Shown in pieces: positions 34,275 to 42,796 of a stretch of DNA of 51,784 nt (its first letter is position 1; every line of letters starts with the position of its first letter). This DNA comes from an uncultured Clostridia bacterium (GTDB lineage: Bacteria > Bacillota > Clostridia > Christensenellales > Aristaeellaceae), in contig CAKUFG010000021.1 of assembly GCA_934647235.1 (NCBI GenBank), positions 1-51,784 on the forward strand. The letters are read 5' to 3'. The translations under genes and the position numbers were made by a program. The notes under the pieces were generated by a model. That model was not told the DNA's origin. It did no database searches and saw only the letters and a program-made list of their open reading frames with translations.

Positions 34275-34303
34275 TTGCTTTATAGGCGCAGGCATGCTAT
34301 GAT
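34275..34303 (+). promoter_or_regulatory. promoter of cysteine-repeat gene copy 3
   Basis: TTGCTT, 17-base spacer, TATGAT. The spacer end (GGCATGC) and the leader CTCTACCGCTTACAACAACG before the ribosome site match copy 2 almost base for base. Confidence 0.75.
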
Positions 34304-34355
34304 GAACATGACATGTTGACCACTCTACCGCTTACAACAACGATGGAGGTAACAA

Positions 34356-35780
34356 ATGAAAAAAAGATACTTGCTGCCCCTGCTGATAGGACTGCTGTGC
34401 TTGCTGTATGCCGGAAGCGCGGGGGCTGTCATTCTCGATCCGAATTATCCAGGACATGTCTATGTTAAACCACCAGAAGGCAAAGTTTCACAGCATAGAG
34501 TACTTTTATGGATGCAATATGACCAGCATTACTGGCTGTGTTCTGGGGAAGTGTGCGGGCTTAAGCGGCTAAGCGAGCCTGTAGATTGCACCCCAAATCG
34601 CCCCAATCCAACCTGTACTGAGCCCGTAGTATGCACCGTTTGTGAGTATACGCTTAGATATGCTTGGGGGCATTGGCTTATTGACATCACCCCTGTCGCC
34701 CCAACCTGCACACAAGACGGTTCAGAGGGCGGGAAAAAGTGCGTACGCTGCGAATACGTAGAAAAGCCTACGGTTGTGCCTGCCGCGGGGCATAAGCCGA
34801 CCGATGTTTCAGAAATTGCACCAACCTGCACAGAGCCTGGACAGACCGCAGCCGTTCGGTGCTCCGCATGCCTTGTCTGGCTTACTCCGCCGCAGGAAAT
34901 TGAGTCTTTGGGCGGTCACGATTTTCAGAATTACGTTTCCAACAACAACGCCACCTGCACGCAGGACAGCACTGAAACCGGTAAATGCTCACGCTGCGAG
35001 GAGATGGACACCAGGGCTGTGGCAGACACCGCGCTGGGCCACGCGCCCGTTGCTGATTCCGCTGTTAATCCCACCTGCACCCAGCCCGGCCTGACCGAGG
35101 GCAGCCATTGCGAGCGCTGTCCCGAAATCCTGACGGAGCAGCAGGTTGTGCCTGCGCTGGGCCACGCGCCCGTGGCTGACCCTGCCGTCGCTCCCACCTG
35201 CACCCGGACCGGTCTGACCCTGGGCAGCCATTGCGGACGCTGCTCCGCGACGCTGACCGCCCAGCGGGTGGTGGCTGCGCTGGGGCACGATGCGGTTGTC
35301 GATCCGGCGGTGGAGCCGCTGTGCGAGCAGCCCGGCCTGACCGAGGGGACGCACTGCGGCCGCTGCGATGCGATCCTGCTGGCGCAGGAGCGCGTATCCT
35401 GCCGTGGGCACTGGTACGCGGAATGGACGCCCAACGGCGACGGCACGCACGGCGCGGGCTGCCTGCGCGAGGGCTGCCGCTTTGCCGGCACGGCCGCCTG
35501 CACACAGCTTGAAGCAGGCGATATCACCTTCTGCCCCATCTGCGGCGGAGCCTCCGACGGCACGCGGCTGGCGCGCGTCGAGGGCGCAAAGGTCGCTGCC
35601 GATCGTATCCCGCCGGGAGAACTGATGGTCCGCCAGCGCGACGGCCTGCTTACCATCTGCTTCGTCCGCAGCGGTAAGCTCAGCCGCCCCTACGTCCCCG
35701 CCACGGTCGTTCTGCCCAACGGCGACAGCCATGTGATCGATTTCGCCCAGAGCGAAGTACCCGTGCTGGTGGTACGATAA
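34356..35780 (+). CDS. secreted cysteine-repeat protein, copy 3
   Basis: 474 residues. Signal peptide at 1-24 (MKKRYLLPLLIGLLCLLYAG then SAGA). The mature part has about eight cysteine units of the form PTCT..GLTEGSHC.RC ending in GH. They are more diverged from each other than in copy 2. The stretch NYVSNNNATCTQDSTETGKC is shared word for word with copy 1. The C-terminal domain (ITFCPICGGASDGTRLARVE, then SGKLSRPYVPAT) matches copy 2. GGAGGTAAC precedes ATG 34356. It lies 33 kb from the other two copies and on the opposite strand, so the family has spread by dispersed as well as tandem duplication. Function unknown. Confidence 0.85.
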   Translation: MKKRYLLPLLIGLLCLLYAGSAGAVILDPNYPGHVYVKPPEGKVSQHRVLLWMQYDQHYWLCSGEVCGLKRLSEPVDCTPNRPNPTCTEPVVCTVCEYTLRYAWGHWLIDITPVAPTCTQDGSEGGKKCVRCEYVEKPTVVPAAGHKPTDVSEIAPTCTEPGQTAAVRCSACLVWLTPPQEIESLGGHDFQNYVSNNNATCTQDSTETGKCSRCEEMDTRAVADTALGHAPVADSAVNPTCTQPGLTEGSHCERCPEILTEQQVVPALGHAPVADPAVAPTCTRTGLTLGSHCGRCSATLTAQRVVAALGHDAVVDPAVEPLCEQPGLTEGTHCGRCDAILLAQERVSCRGHWYAEWTPNGDGTHGAGCLREGCRFAGTAACTQLEAGDITFCPICGGASDGTRLARVEGAKVAADRIPPGELMVRQRDGLLTICFVRSGKLSRPYVPATVVLPNGDSHVIDFAQSEVPVLVVR

Positions 35781-35800
35781 GCAGCTCAATTGAATACTGA

Positions 35801-35831
35801 AAAAAGGCTCCCTTAGCAGGGGAGCCTTTTT
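35801..35831. terminator. bidirectional terminator after copy 3
   Basis: AAAAAGGCTCC pairs with GGAGCCTTTTT, with A and T tracts at both ends. It serves copy 3 (plus) and the six-gene operon ending at 35843 (minus). Confidence 0.9.
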
Positions 35832-35842
35832 GCTCATTCTGG

Positions 35843-36136
35843 TTACACCTTCCAGAAGAAGGACATGCCGATCGTCACAATCCACACTGCGGCGGCAGCC
35901 AGGGTAAGGATCACGCGCACACGGTCGACAGGCGTGTTATCCCCCGCGTCCTCGGCCTTGGCGGCGGAAACGGCGCGGCGGACGACCCATTGCAGCACAT
36001 AGCAGGCCAGGATGGCCGCGCAGCCAATGGACGTGACGCGCTTGGGCTGCGCGCCGGTCAGATACAGGATATTCAGCACCGCCGCAGCCGTGCAGGCCAG
36101 GGCGATCAGCCATTGCAGCGCTTTGCGCAGATTCAT
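35843..36136 (-). CDS. small three-helix membrane protein
   Basis: 97 residues with hydrophobic segments at about 8-27, 36-52 and 72-94, separated by a charged loop (RRAVSAAKAEDAGD). AAGGAG before the ATG, which overlaps the lipase stop (ATGA). I recognise no family. As last gene of the run it may assist the lipase, which is a guess from position only. Confidence 0.7.
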   Translation of the reverse strand: MNLRKALQWLIALACTAAAVLNILYLTGAQPKRVTSIGCAAILACYVLQWVVRRAVSAAKAEDAGDNTPVDRVRVILTLAAAAVWIVTIGMSFFWKV

Positions 36137-37473
36137 AGCATTTTTCTCCTTTGTGCGGTTCTTCTTTGCCCGCTGAACGGATGGAAGCGATCATAGGCCG
36201 GCCTGGGCGCGGGCGCGGGCGCACGCGGCGGGCGCTGATCCCACACCGGCGATTCATCCCCGCTCCAGAGAGCGGGCAGCAGCCGGCGCGGCGCGGCCCC
36301 GCTGATCACATCATAGGCGCACAGCGTATCGCTGCGATACAGCATGTGCGGCATATGCAGCGCATCGGGCAGGCGCGACAGCGTTTCACGCATGCCATAG
36401 CGCGCAAACAGGCTTTGCAGCCAGCGCGTATAGCGCTCCAGCGCCTGCATATCCATCTCGCCAAAGCAAGCGGCATAGCGGCTTTCCAGCCGGCGCAGCG
36501 CGCTGCCCACCAGACGACGCGCATAGCCCATCAGCCGCGACTGCAGCATGCCTGGAATAAACGCGGGCGCAAGCGCGCGGCACAGCGACTCCGCAGCCTC
36601 CTCCGGCACCACGCACAGCAGGCGCAGCAGCGCGATAAAAAAGCACAGCGCGCCGCGCGTGCCGCGCACCGTGTGCTGCAGGCACAGCAGCTCGTTAAAG
36701 ATGGGATCCTGGCTGCGCGCGCCATAGCACAGGCCGCGCAGGGCGGGCGTATCGGGCATCACCCGGCACAGCCCCAGATGCATCGCGCCGCCGATACGCG
36801 GCACCGCATCGTCGGCATGCACAATATGATAGATCGGATAATCGGCATTTTTCAGCGTGCGCGCCCCGGCAACGCAGGGCGAGGCGAACCCGCAGCCCAG
36901 CACATGCTGCGGCAGCACGCCGTTTTGCAGCAGATGGGCGATAAAAATCTGCATCAGCGCCGCGCCCTGGCTATGGCCGGTAACAACCAGCGACAGGGGC
37001 GAGCGTTCATACCTGAGCATATCCAGCACCCCAGCAAGCGTCAGGCCGGGACGAGCCAGCGCCGCGCCCAGGCAGGGCATGGCAATTTGTCCGCACTGCG
37101 CCTCAAACTGCCGCGTCAGGCGCAAAAAGCCCTGATGAAAGCCGTCCTTCTGCTCGATCTTCAGGTTATCCAGCCAGTCGGCCAGATGGCGCGTGGTGCC
37201 CGTGAAGCTGATTGCCACCAGCCAGCGGCCATCCGTCAGGGGATGCGAAAGCGCCATAGCCTTGCAGCCCGCGCCGTCCTCGCGGCGGCGGCGGATATCC
37301 AGCACCTGCGTCAGCGGATTGCTGCGCGCCAGATGCGCCTGCACACGCCCGGCGCTTTCCAGCGATTGCTGCCGTTCCGCTTCCGTGCGCGCATTCAGCC
37401 CGGCGCACAGCATGCCGTCCGCCAGCAGGGCGATATCCTGCCAGCCCTCGTCCAGATAGCGCGCAATGCGCAT
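36133..37473 (-). CDS. class 3 lipase-like alpha/beta hydrolase
   Basis: 446 residues from ATG 37473. The nucleophile elbow is VTGHSQGAALMQIF, in a fold starting WLVAISFTGTTRHLADWLDN, as in fungal-type class 3 lipases. HADDAVPRIGG fits the acid-bearing loop. The tail is Pro/Arg-rich. The region just upstream stays open for 25 codons (encoding TPALLSLTHALSASAYD, which looks like protein) and begins after AAAGGAGG at 37557-37564, yet it has no ATG, GTG or TTG. An ACG at 37548, eight bases after that site, is the only plausibly placed codon. The true start may therefore be non-canonical. No signal peptide. Substrate unknown. Confidence 0.75.
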   Translation of the reverse strand: MRIARYLDEGWQDIALLADGMLCAGLNARTEAERQQSLESAGRVQAHLARSNPLTQVLDIRRRREDGAGCKAMALSHPLTDGRWLVAISFTGTTRHLADWLDNLKIEQKDGFHQGFLRLTRQFEAQCGQIAMPCLGAALARPGLTLAGVLDMLRYERSPLSLVVTGHSQGAALMQIFIAHLLQNGVLPQHVLGCGFASPCVAGARTLKNADYPIYHIVHADDAVPRIGGAMHLGLCRVMPDTPALRGLCYGARSQDPIFNELLCLQHTVRGTRGALCFFIALLRLLCVVPEEAAESLCRALAPAFIPGMLQSRLMGYARRLVGSALRRLESRYAACFGEMDMQALERYTRWLQSLFARYGMRETLSRLPDALHMPHMLYRSDTLCAYDVISGAAPRRLLPALWSGDESPVWDQRPPRAPAPAPRPAYDRFHPFSGQRRTAQRRKML

Positions 37474-37579
37474 ATCATAGGCGCTTGCGGACAGGGCGTG
37501 CGTCAGGCTCAGCAGCGCCGGGGTAAGCTGATGGGGAAAGTCCTGCGTATCGGCTTCCTCCTTTGATCATGCATACGTT

Positions 37580-38218
37580 TCAGTTTGCCGCGCCGTCCAG
37601 CTCCATCTGGCTCACCTTGCCCTCCTCCAGCGCAATCTGGCGGATTTCTTCATAAATGCCGGCAAAGGTCAATTCCATATAGGGGCCCACATGCAGCACA
37701 TACAGGATGCCGCCGGTCAGGCCGGAAAGCAGCAGCCAGCCGAAAAAGCTGAGCTGCGCAATAAACAGCTCCATCCGGTGGCCGTCCATCATGCGGGCGG
37801 ACAGGGCGCTGGCCTGGGTGGCGGATACATTGGGGCAATCGGCCAGGATATAGGGCGTAAGCGCCAGCGAATAGGCGCGCATCAGGCCGGGGATTACCAG
37901 CAGCAGGGAATAGAGGAACACCTGCAGCTGCACCCACAGCATGCCGCCCACCTTGCGCAGGAAGCCGTCGTCCGCCATGCTGGCCAGCATATCGGCGACG
38001 CCCACGCTTTCACCGCGCCACAGGCGCAGGAAAAAGCCGCTTTGCGCCACCTGAAACAGGCCGGAAACCAGCACCATCAGCACCCCGGCGGATAGGCCGC
38101 CCAGCAGCGCCGACAGAAGCGTGAGCACCAGGCAGACCAGCGCGCACACGCTGCGCTGGGCGCTGACGATGCCCCGCGCCTGCTCCTTGATCGGAATGCG
38201 GTCAAACGTATTGCCCAT
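37580..38218 (-). CDS. DUF975 family membrane protein
   Basis: 212 residues with about four hydrophobic segments and the family end (MELTFAGIYEEIRQ). The motif region QVFLYSLLLVIPGLMRAYSLALTPYILAD is typical of DUF975. Function unknown. Start ATG 38218 with AAGGAG upstream; an earlier in-frame start at 38293 lies inside the esterase gene. Middle of the operon. Confidence 0.85.
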   Translation of the reverse strand: MGNTFDRIPIKEQARGIVSAQRSVCALVCLVLTLLSALLGGLSAGVLMVLVSGLFQVAQSGFFLRLWRGESVGVADMLASMADDGFLRKVGGMLWVQLQVFLYSLLLVIPGLMRAYSLALTPYILADCPNVSATQASALSARMMDGHRMELFIAQLSFFGWLLLSGLTGGILYVLHVGPYMELTFAGIYEEIRQIALEEGKVSQMELDGAAN

Positions 38219-38244
38219 GGCGATTTCTCCTTTCGGGCGCGCCC

Positions 38245-39042
38245 TTACAGGCCCTTGAGCCAGCGGGCGGCCATATCGATCCAGCAGGCGCACTCCGCGT
38301 GCATGTTGGGCTGTTCGGCGTCGTACACCTGATCATTGCACAGGCTCAGCCCATGCTGACCAGCGCCGAAGATGTGCATTTCGCACGGCACGCCCGCGCG
38401 GCGCAGGGCGGCGGCGAACATCAGGCTGTTTTCCACCGGCACCAATTCGTCCGTCCAGGTATGCCACAGGAAGGTAGGCGGCGTATCGGGGGTGACGTGC
38501 TTTTCAAGCGACACCACGTCCTTGAGCTCCTCCTCGCGCTCGGCCAGCAGGCACTTGAAGGAATTGCGGTGCGCAAACTCGCCCGAGGTGATCACAGGAT
38601 AGCTGAGGATCATCGCGTCCGGACGGCAGGCAGGATCAAAGCCCATCTCATGCCAGCGCGTGCCCAGATGGGCGGCCGCGTGGCCGCCGGCGGAAAAGCC
38701 CATCACCGCGATCTTATGCGAATCGCACAGCCACTGCCCGGCATGCTCACGGGCATACTGCATGGCCTCGGCCGCCTGCTCCAGCGCCACAGGATAGCGC
38801 GCGGGCGCTACCGAATAGCGCACCACCACCGCCTGAAGCCCCAGCGACAGCAGACGCAGAGCTACCGGCTCAGCCTCACGGTCCGACAGAAAATGATATC
38901 CGCCGCCCGGGAACACCAGCACCAGCGGACGATGCGGGAAGGGACGCTTGATGGACTGCTTGAGGCTTTCCTCATCGGCCAGATAAGTTTCCAGAATAAC
39001 GCCCGTGCGGGGCAGGGTAATCTTTTCGTGAAGCACGCTCAT
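38245..39042 (-). CDS. acetyl-esterase-like alpha/beta hydrolase
   Basis: 265 residues. The oxyanion loop FPGGGYHFLS replaces HGGG, the nucleophile elbow is VMGFSAGGHAAA, the acid is in HTWTDELVPVE and the histidine in GAGQHGLS. This is the pattern of the BD-FAE/acetyl xylan esterase group. No signal peptide, so it works on imported acylated sugars or small esters (inference). GGGAGATGA precedes the ATG. It follows obgE by 15 bases. Confidence 0.88.
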   Translation of the reverse strand: MSVLHEKITLPRTGVILETYLADEESLKQSIKRPFPHRPLVLVFPGGGYHFLSDREAEPVALRLLSLGLQAVVVRYSVAPARYPVALEQAAEAMQYAREHAGQWLCDSHKIAVMGFSAGGHAAAHLGTRWHEMGFDPACRPDAMILSYPVITSGEFAHRNSFKCLLAEREEELKDVVSLEKHVTPDTPPTFLWHTWTDELVPVENSLMFAAALRRAGVPCEMHIFGAGQHGLSLCNDQVYDAEQPNMHAECACWIDMAARWLKGL

Positions 39043-39057
39043 TCATCTCCCGTATTT

Positions 39058-40317
39058 TTAGTCAACGAAGTCAAACTGCATTTCTTCAATCTGCACCGTA
39101 TCGCCCTCGCCCGCGCCGGCCTTGCGCAGCGCGTCGATCACGCCCGTGCGGCGCAGCGTCTGGTGGAACCACTTCATGCTGTCGGTATCGTCAAAGTTGA
39201 CGCTGTTCATCAGGCGCGTCATGGCGCTGCCCTCCACCACATACACGCTGCCCTCGCGGCGCACGGTGTAGCCGGACAGGTCGGGCAGATCGTCCAGGAA
39301 TTCCTCCTGCGCGTAGGGCGTGACGGGCGGCAGCTTGGCCAGCTCAGCGGCCACCGCGTCCATCAGCGCGTCAAAGCCCGCGCGCGTGGCGGCGGACACG
39401 GCGAATACCGGCACATCGGGATATTTTTCGCGGAAGCGATTCAGGTTATCCGCGCCGTCTGGCAAATCCATCTTGTTGGCGGCCACAATCTGCGGGCGCT
39501 TCTGCAAATCGCCGTAGCGCGCCAGCTCCAGATTGATGGCCTCGTAATCCTCCAGAGGATCGCGGCCCTCGCTGCCCGCCATATCCAGCACATGGATCAG
39601 CAGGCGCGTGCGCTCCACATGGCGCAGAAAATCATGCCCCAGGCCCGCGCCGTCGGCAGCGCCCTCCACCAGGCCGGGAATATCGGCCATGACGAAATCC
39701 TGCCCGTGACGGCGCACGATGCCCAGATTGGGCGTGAGGGTGGTAAAGTGATAGTTGGCAATCTTGGGCTGCGCGCGGGTGACAACGGACAGGATGGTGC
39801 TTTTGCCCACATTGGGGAAGCCCACCAGGCCGACATCCGCGATGGTCTGCAGCTCCAGCGTAAACCTGAATGCCTGCGTCTGGATGCCGGGCTTGGCAAA
39901 GTTGGGCGCCTGCCGGGTGGGGGTGGCAAAATGCGCGTTACCCCAGCCGCCGCGGCCGCCGTGCAGCAGCACACGGCGCTGCCCGGCCTCGAACATATCA
40001 GCGATCACCTGATCGTTCTCACCGCGCACCAGCGTGCCCACGGGCACCTTGATCACCAGATCCTCGCCCGCCTTGCCCGAGCTGCGCCCGGCCTTGCCGT
40101 CCTCGCCATTGGGGGCGAAGTACTTGGCGCGGAAGCGGAAATCCAGCAGCGTGTGCATGTTGCCGTCCGCCAGCAGGATCACGCTGCCGCCGTTACCGCC
40201 GTCTCCGCCGTCCGGGCCGCCGTTGATGACAAACTTTTCACGGTGGAAGGAAACGCAGCCGTTGCCGCCGTTGCCCGCCTTGGCGGTAAACGGCGCTTTA
40301 TCTACAAACAGTGCCAT
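39058..40317 (-). CDS. obgE: GTPase ObgE/CgtA
   Basis: 419 residues. The glycine-rich Obg domain (1-158, KAGNGGNGCVSFHREKFV) is followed by the G domain with GFPNVGKST, DIPGLVEGAADGAGLG and NKMD, and the C-terminal OCT domain (about 345-419). It is an essential GTPase in 50S assembly and growth control. Second gene after DUF368, 15 bases downstream. GAGAGG precedes ATG 40317. Confidence 0.97.
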   Translation of the reverse strand: MALFVDKAPFTAKAGNGGNGCVSFHREKFVINGGPDGGDGGNGGSVILLADGNMHTLLDFRFRAKYFAPNGEDGKAGRSSGKAGEDLVIKVPVGTLVRGENDQVIADMFEAGQRRVLLHGGRGGWGNAHFATPTRQAPNFAKPGIQTQAFRFTLELQTIADVGLVGFPNVGKSTILSVVTRAQPKIANYHFTTLTPNLGIVRRHGQDFVMADIPGLVEGAADGAGLGHDFLRHVERTRLLIHVLDMAGSEGRDPLEDYEAINLELARYGDLQKRPQIVAANKMDLPDGADNLNRFREKYPDVPVFAVSAATRAGFDALMDAVAAELAKLPPVTPYAQEEFLDDLPDLSGYTVRREGSVYVVEGSAMTRLMNSVNFDDTDSMKWFHQTLRRTGVIDALRKAGAGEGDTVQIEEMQFDFVD

Positions 40318-40332
40318 GAAATTGACCTCTCT

Positions 40333-41214
40333 TTATTTTGCCTCGCCGGGAGCCAGCCGCTCGCAGCCCCACAGCACCAGAATGCCCGCGATGGCGGCGA
40401 TCACACCCACCAGGTCGATCTTGTCAAAGCCGGGGAACACGCAGCCGATGGAGCCCAGCACAAAGCCGAAGATGGCCGCATAGGTGGGCACGGGGAACTT
40501 AGCCAGCAGGAATTTGATCAGCTTGGAGCAATAGACCAGGCCGATGATTACGCCGATGCCGAAGGGCAGCAGCACGATCACCGCGTCCAGCGTGGCGGCG
40601 GTGAAGGGGAACAGATTGGCCACAGAGGCGATCAGTGTGCCGTACACGCCCATCAGCAGCATCACGAAGGAACCGGAAATGCCGGGAATGATCATGGTGG
40701 AGGAGGCGATCACGCCGTACACCAGCATCAGCAGGATGTTGCCGATGTTCACGTTGGCAGCGGTCGCGGTGGCCTTGGCGGCCTCCTTGGCCTCGTCGGT
40801 GTTGCCCGCCACAATCATGGGAATCATGATGGCAAAGCCCGCGATAAAGGCAATCACGTTGGCGGGGTTGATCACCAGCCTGGTTCCTTTGCCGCCCGGC
40901 AGGAAGGAGCTTTTGAACAGCATGGGGATGCTGCCCAGGATAACGCCAATGAAGAACATGGCCGACTGCGCAGGATAATTGACCAGCGCCCAGTTCATCA
41001 GCTTGCCGAAGGCCAGAATGCCGATGGCCAGGCCGATGGCGAAGGTGACCAGGAACTTCCACTCTTTTTTGATGTTGTGCAGCGGGTCGGACAGCACCGA
41101 CAGCAGCCGCTCATAGATGCCGAATACCACGGCCATGGTGCCGCCGGATACGCCGGGAATGACGTTGGCCAGGCCGAATACGACGCCCGCCAGAACGAAA
41201 TACAACAGTTGCAT
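40333..41214 (-). CDS. DUF368 undecaprenyl-phosphate translocase (PopT type)
   Basis: 293 residues, about eight hydrophobic segments. The conserved GVVFGLANVIPGVSGGTMAVV at the start and IIPGISGSFVMLLMGVY in the second half are the DUF368 hallmarks. PopT-type members return undecaprenyl phosphate across the membrane for wall synthesis. Start taken as ATG 41214, seven bases after AAGGAG; the ATG two codons earlier is too close to it. First gene of the run down to 35843. No convincing promoter was found in the 80 bases before it. Confidence 0.9.
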   Translation of the reverse strand: MQLLYFVLAGVVFGLANVIPGVSGGTMAVVFGIYERLLSVLSDPLHNIKKEWKFLVTFAIGLAIGILAFGKLMNWALVNYPAQSAMFFIGVILGSIPMLFKSSFLPGGKGTRLVINPANVIAFIAGFAIMIPMIVAGNTDEAKEAAKATATAANVNIGNILLMLVYGVIASSTMIIPGISGSFVMLLMGVYGTLIASVANLFPFTAATLDAVIVLLPFGIGVIIGLVYCSKLIKFLLAKFPVPTYAAIFGFVLGSIGCVFPGFDKIDLVGVIAAIAGILVLWGCERLAPGEAK

Positions 41215-41302
41215 ATGCATTCTCCTTGTATGTTATTGGCGCACCCGCGCCTGAGATTCGTAAGAAAAAGGAATGACGGAACGTACAGCGTGAGAGCAAT
41301 GG

Positions 41303-41470
41303 TTCCCCCTCATCCGCTTCGCTGCTCGCTCAGCACCTTCTCCCGGGGGAGAAGGTGCTTTTATGGTCGTGCGGTTTACAAGCGGCGAAGGGATGTTGCT
41401 GCATCAGAACACCGCACTAAAGGCTTCTCCTTGTGGAGAAGCTGGCGAATGCAATGAGCCTGATGAGGGG
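41303..41470. repeat. palindromic repeat element, copy A
   Basis: The ends are inverted (CCCCTCATC ... GATGAGGGG). Inside lie a CACCTTCTCCC/GGAGAAGGTG hairpin, the stretch TTATGGTCGTG, and a TTCTCC...GGAGAA hairpin. It is about 80 percent similar by eye to copy B over most of its length. Resembles the short palindromic intergenic repeats common in clostridial genomes. Confidence 0.75.
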
Positions 41471-41508
41471 GCCAGTGTGCAGAAATGCGAGCAGCATTTT
41501 GCGCCGCG

Positions 41509-41673
41509 TTCCCCCTCATCCGCTTCGCTATTCGCTCAGCACCTTCTCCCGAGGGAGAAGGCTCTTATGGTCGTGGGGCTTACAAACGACGAAAAAGCAT
41601 GTTCTGCATTTGCGTAGCCAACGGAAGCCTTCCCCTTGGAGGGGAAGGTGGCGAATGCAATGAGCCGGATGAG
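41509..41673. repeat. palindromic repeat element, copy B
   Basis: Starts CCCCTCATCCGCTTCGCT like copy A and ends GCCGGATGAGG, with GCGAATGCAATGAGCC shared near the end. A further related fragment follows at about 41671-41790, bounded by GAGGTGTAG and CTACACCTC and holding GCCGC/GCGGC hairpins. Confidence 0.75.
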
Positions 41674-42029
41674 GTGTAGCCGCCGCAGCGGCGTTGCCTT
41701 TTATTATAGTCGTGATAACGACCACTGCGTGGTCTACACCTCACCACCGCCTGCGGCGGAGCCTCTCCTCAAGGAGAAGCCTTTGGGTGGGTGCACTCAC
41801 CAGCTATCGTTACTCGCCGCACATGATTTCCGCGCCCAACCATCACCGTAGCACGCCGATGCAATCAGCGCAGGGCTGGCGAAGCCAGACCGAAGGGAAA
41901 AAGCAGGAAGCGAACGGAGGAAAGCCTGCTTTCATCCGGGCGGTTCAGGCTTTTCCCTGCCACGGGGGCGGCAGTGCCGCCTTCCAGTTTTATTCCAGCA
42001 GCTTTTCCGTCCACAACACAGGTTCTTTA

Positions 42030-42054
42030 GTACTTTCTTGACTCAAGAAAGTAC
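42030..42054. repeat. 25-base perfect palindrome
   Basis: GTACTTTCTTGA, one central base, TCAAGAAAGTAC. It lies just after the mtnN stop side, so it may act as a weak stop or be part of another dispersed repeat. No T tract follows. Confidence 0.7.
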
Positions 42055-42088
42055 CGTTATCTTCGTCCCCCTTCGTCTCCCTCGTCCC

Positions 42089-42778
42089 TTACCCCTGCGC
42101 CAGCTCGCGCAGCAGCGCGCCGGCAGCGCTGGCCGCAGCGTCCGCCGCGCTGATCTCATGCGCGCTGAAGCTTGCCTCGCCGCTCTCGTCGCCCGTGTCG
42201 CTCATCGCGCGAATGGCCAGGAAGGGGACGTCGTTCACATAGCAGGCGTAGGCCGCCGCCGCGCTCTCCATATCCACGCACAGCGGATGCCAGGCGTCAA
42301 TGATCTCCTGCCGCCCCTCCTGCGCAATGAACTGCTCGCCCGATACCATGTCGCCAAAGAACGCCGGGTACAGGAAGGCCCCGCGCTCGTTCAGCCTGTG
42401 ACACGCAGACAGCAGCATCGGATCGCCCGGATAGTAGCCGTCCGCAATGCCGCCGCGATGGCGCAGAAAGGCCGAGGTTACATCGTGCTGCGCCAGGCGC
42501 TCCGAAAACGCCAGCGCGTGAATGCCCAGCCGGGGATCCATGCCCCCAGCCACGCCCACCATGATCATGTGCGTTACCGCAAAGCGGTCAATCAGCAGCT
42601 GCGCCGTGATGCCCGCGTTTACCTTGCAGATGCCCGTCGCCGCCAGCACCACCGGCAGCCCGTTCACATCGCCCTCAATCACCGTGGTCTTGGCCACTTC
42701 GTGCCGCGCCGTTTCATGCAGATAGGGCAGCAGCTGGTCAAACTCCGACTTCATGGCGCAAAGCAAACCGATTTTCAT
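42089..42778 (-). CDS. mtnN: 5'-methylthioadenosine/S-adenosylhomocysteine nucleosidase
   Basis: 229 residues of the PNP/UDP phosphorylase family. KIGLLCAMKSEFDQLLPYL at the start, IMVGVAGGMDP in the middle, VDMESAAAAYACYVNDVPFL with the substrate-binding Met-Glu pair, and AIRAMSDTGDE with the catalytic Asp. It splits adenine from MTA or SAH, part of methionine and methyl-group recycling. AAAGGAG before the ATG. Last gene of the run starting at 46019. Confidence 0.94.
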   Translation of the reverse strand: MKIGLLCAMKSEFDQLLPYLHETARHEVAKTTVIEGDVNGLPVVLAATGICKVNAGITAQLLIDRFAVTHMIMVGVAGGMDPRLGIHALAFSERLAQHDVTSAFLRHRGGIADGYYPGDPMLLSACHRLNERGAFLYPAFFGDMVSGEQFIAQEGRQEIIDAWHPLCVDMESAAAAYACYVNDVPFLAIRAMSDTGDESGEASFSAHEISAADAAASAAGALLRELAQG

Positions 42779-42796
42779 GCGTATCGCTCCTTTTTA

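Larger units (their letters stand above)
41221..42088. other. 868-base gene-free region rich in palindromes
   Basis: No protein-like frame or RNA gene is seen. It contains two 165-170 base repeat elements, several nested inverted repeats and, at its end, a 25-base palindrome. Hairpins include CACCTTCTCCC...GGAGAAGGTG and CCTTCCCC...GGGGAAGG. The part 41800-42020 shows nothing I can name. Confidence 0.7.

Noticed and set aside
38299..41457. A 1052-codon plus-strand open frame across the obgE region
   Set aside because: It is antisense to four recognised genes, with His/Gln/Arg-rich low-complexity translation and no family features.
41303..41673. CRISPR array
   Set aside because: Only two long, imperfect, palindromic elements with related interiors; no short identical repeats with unique spacers.
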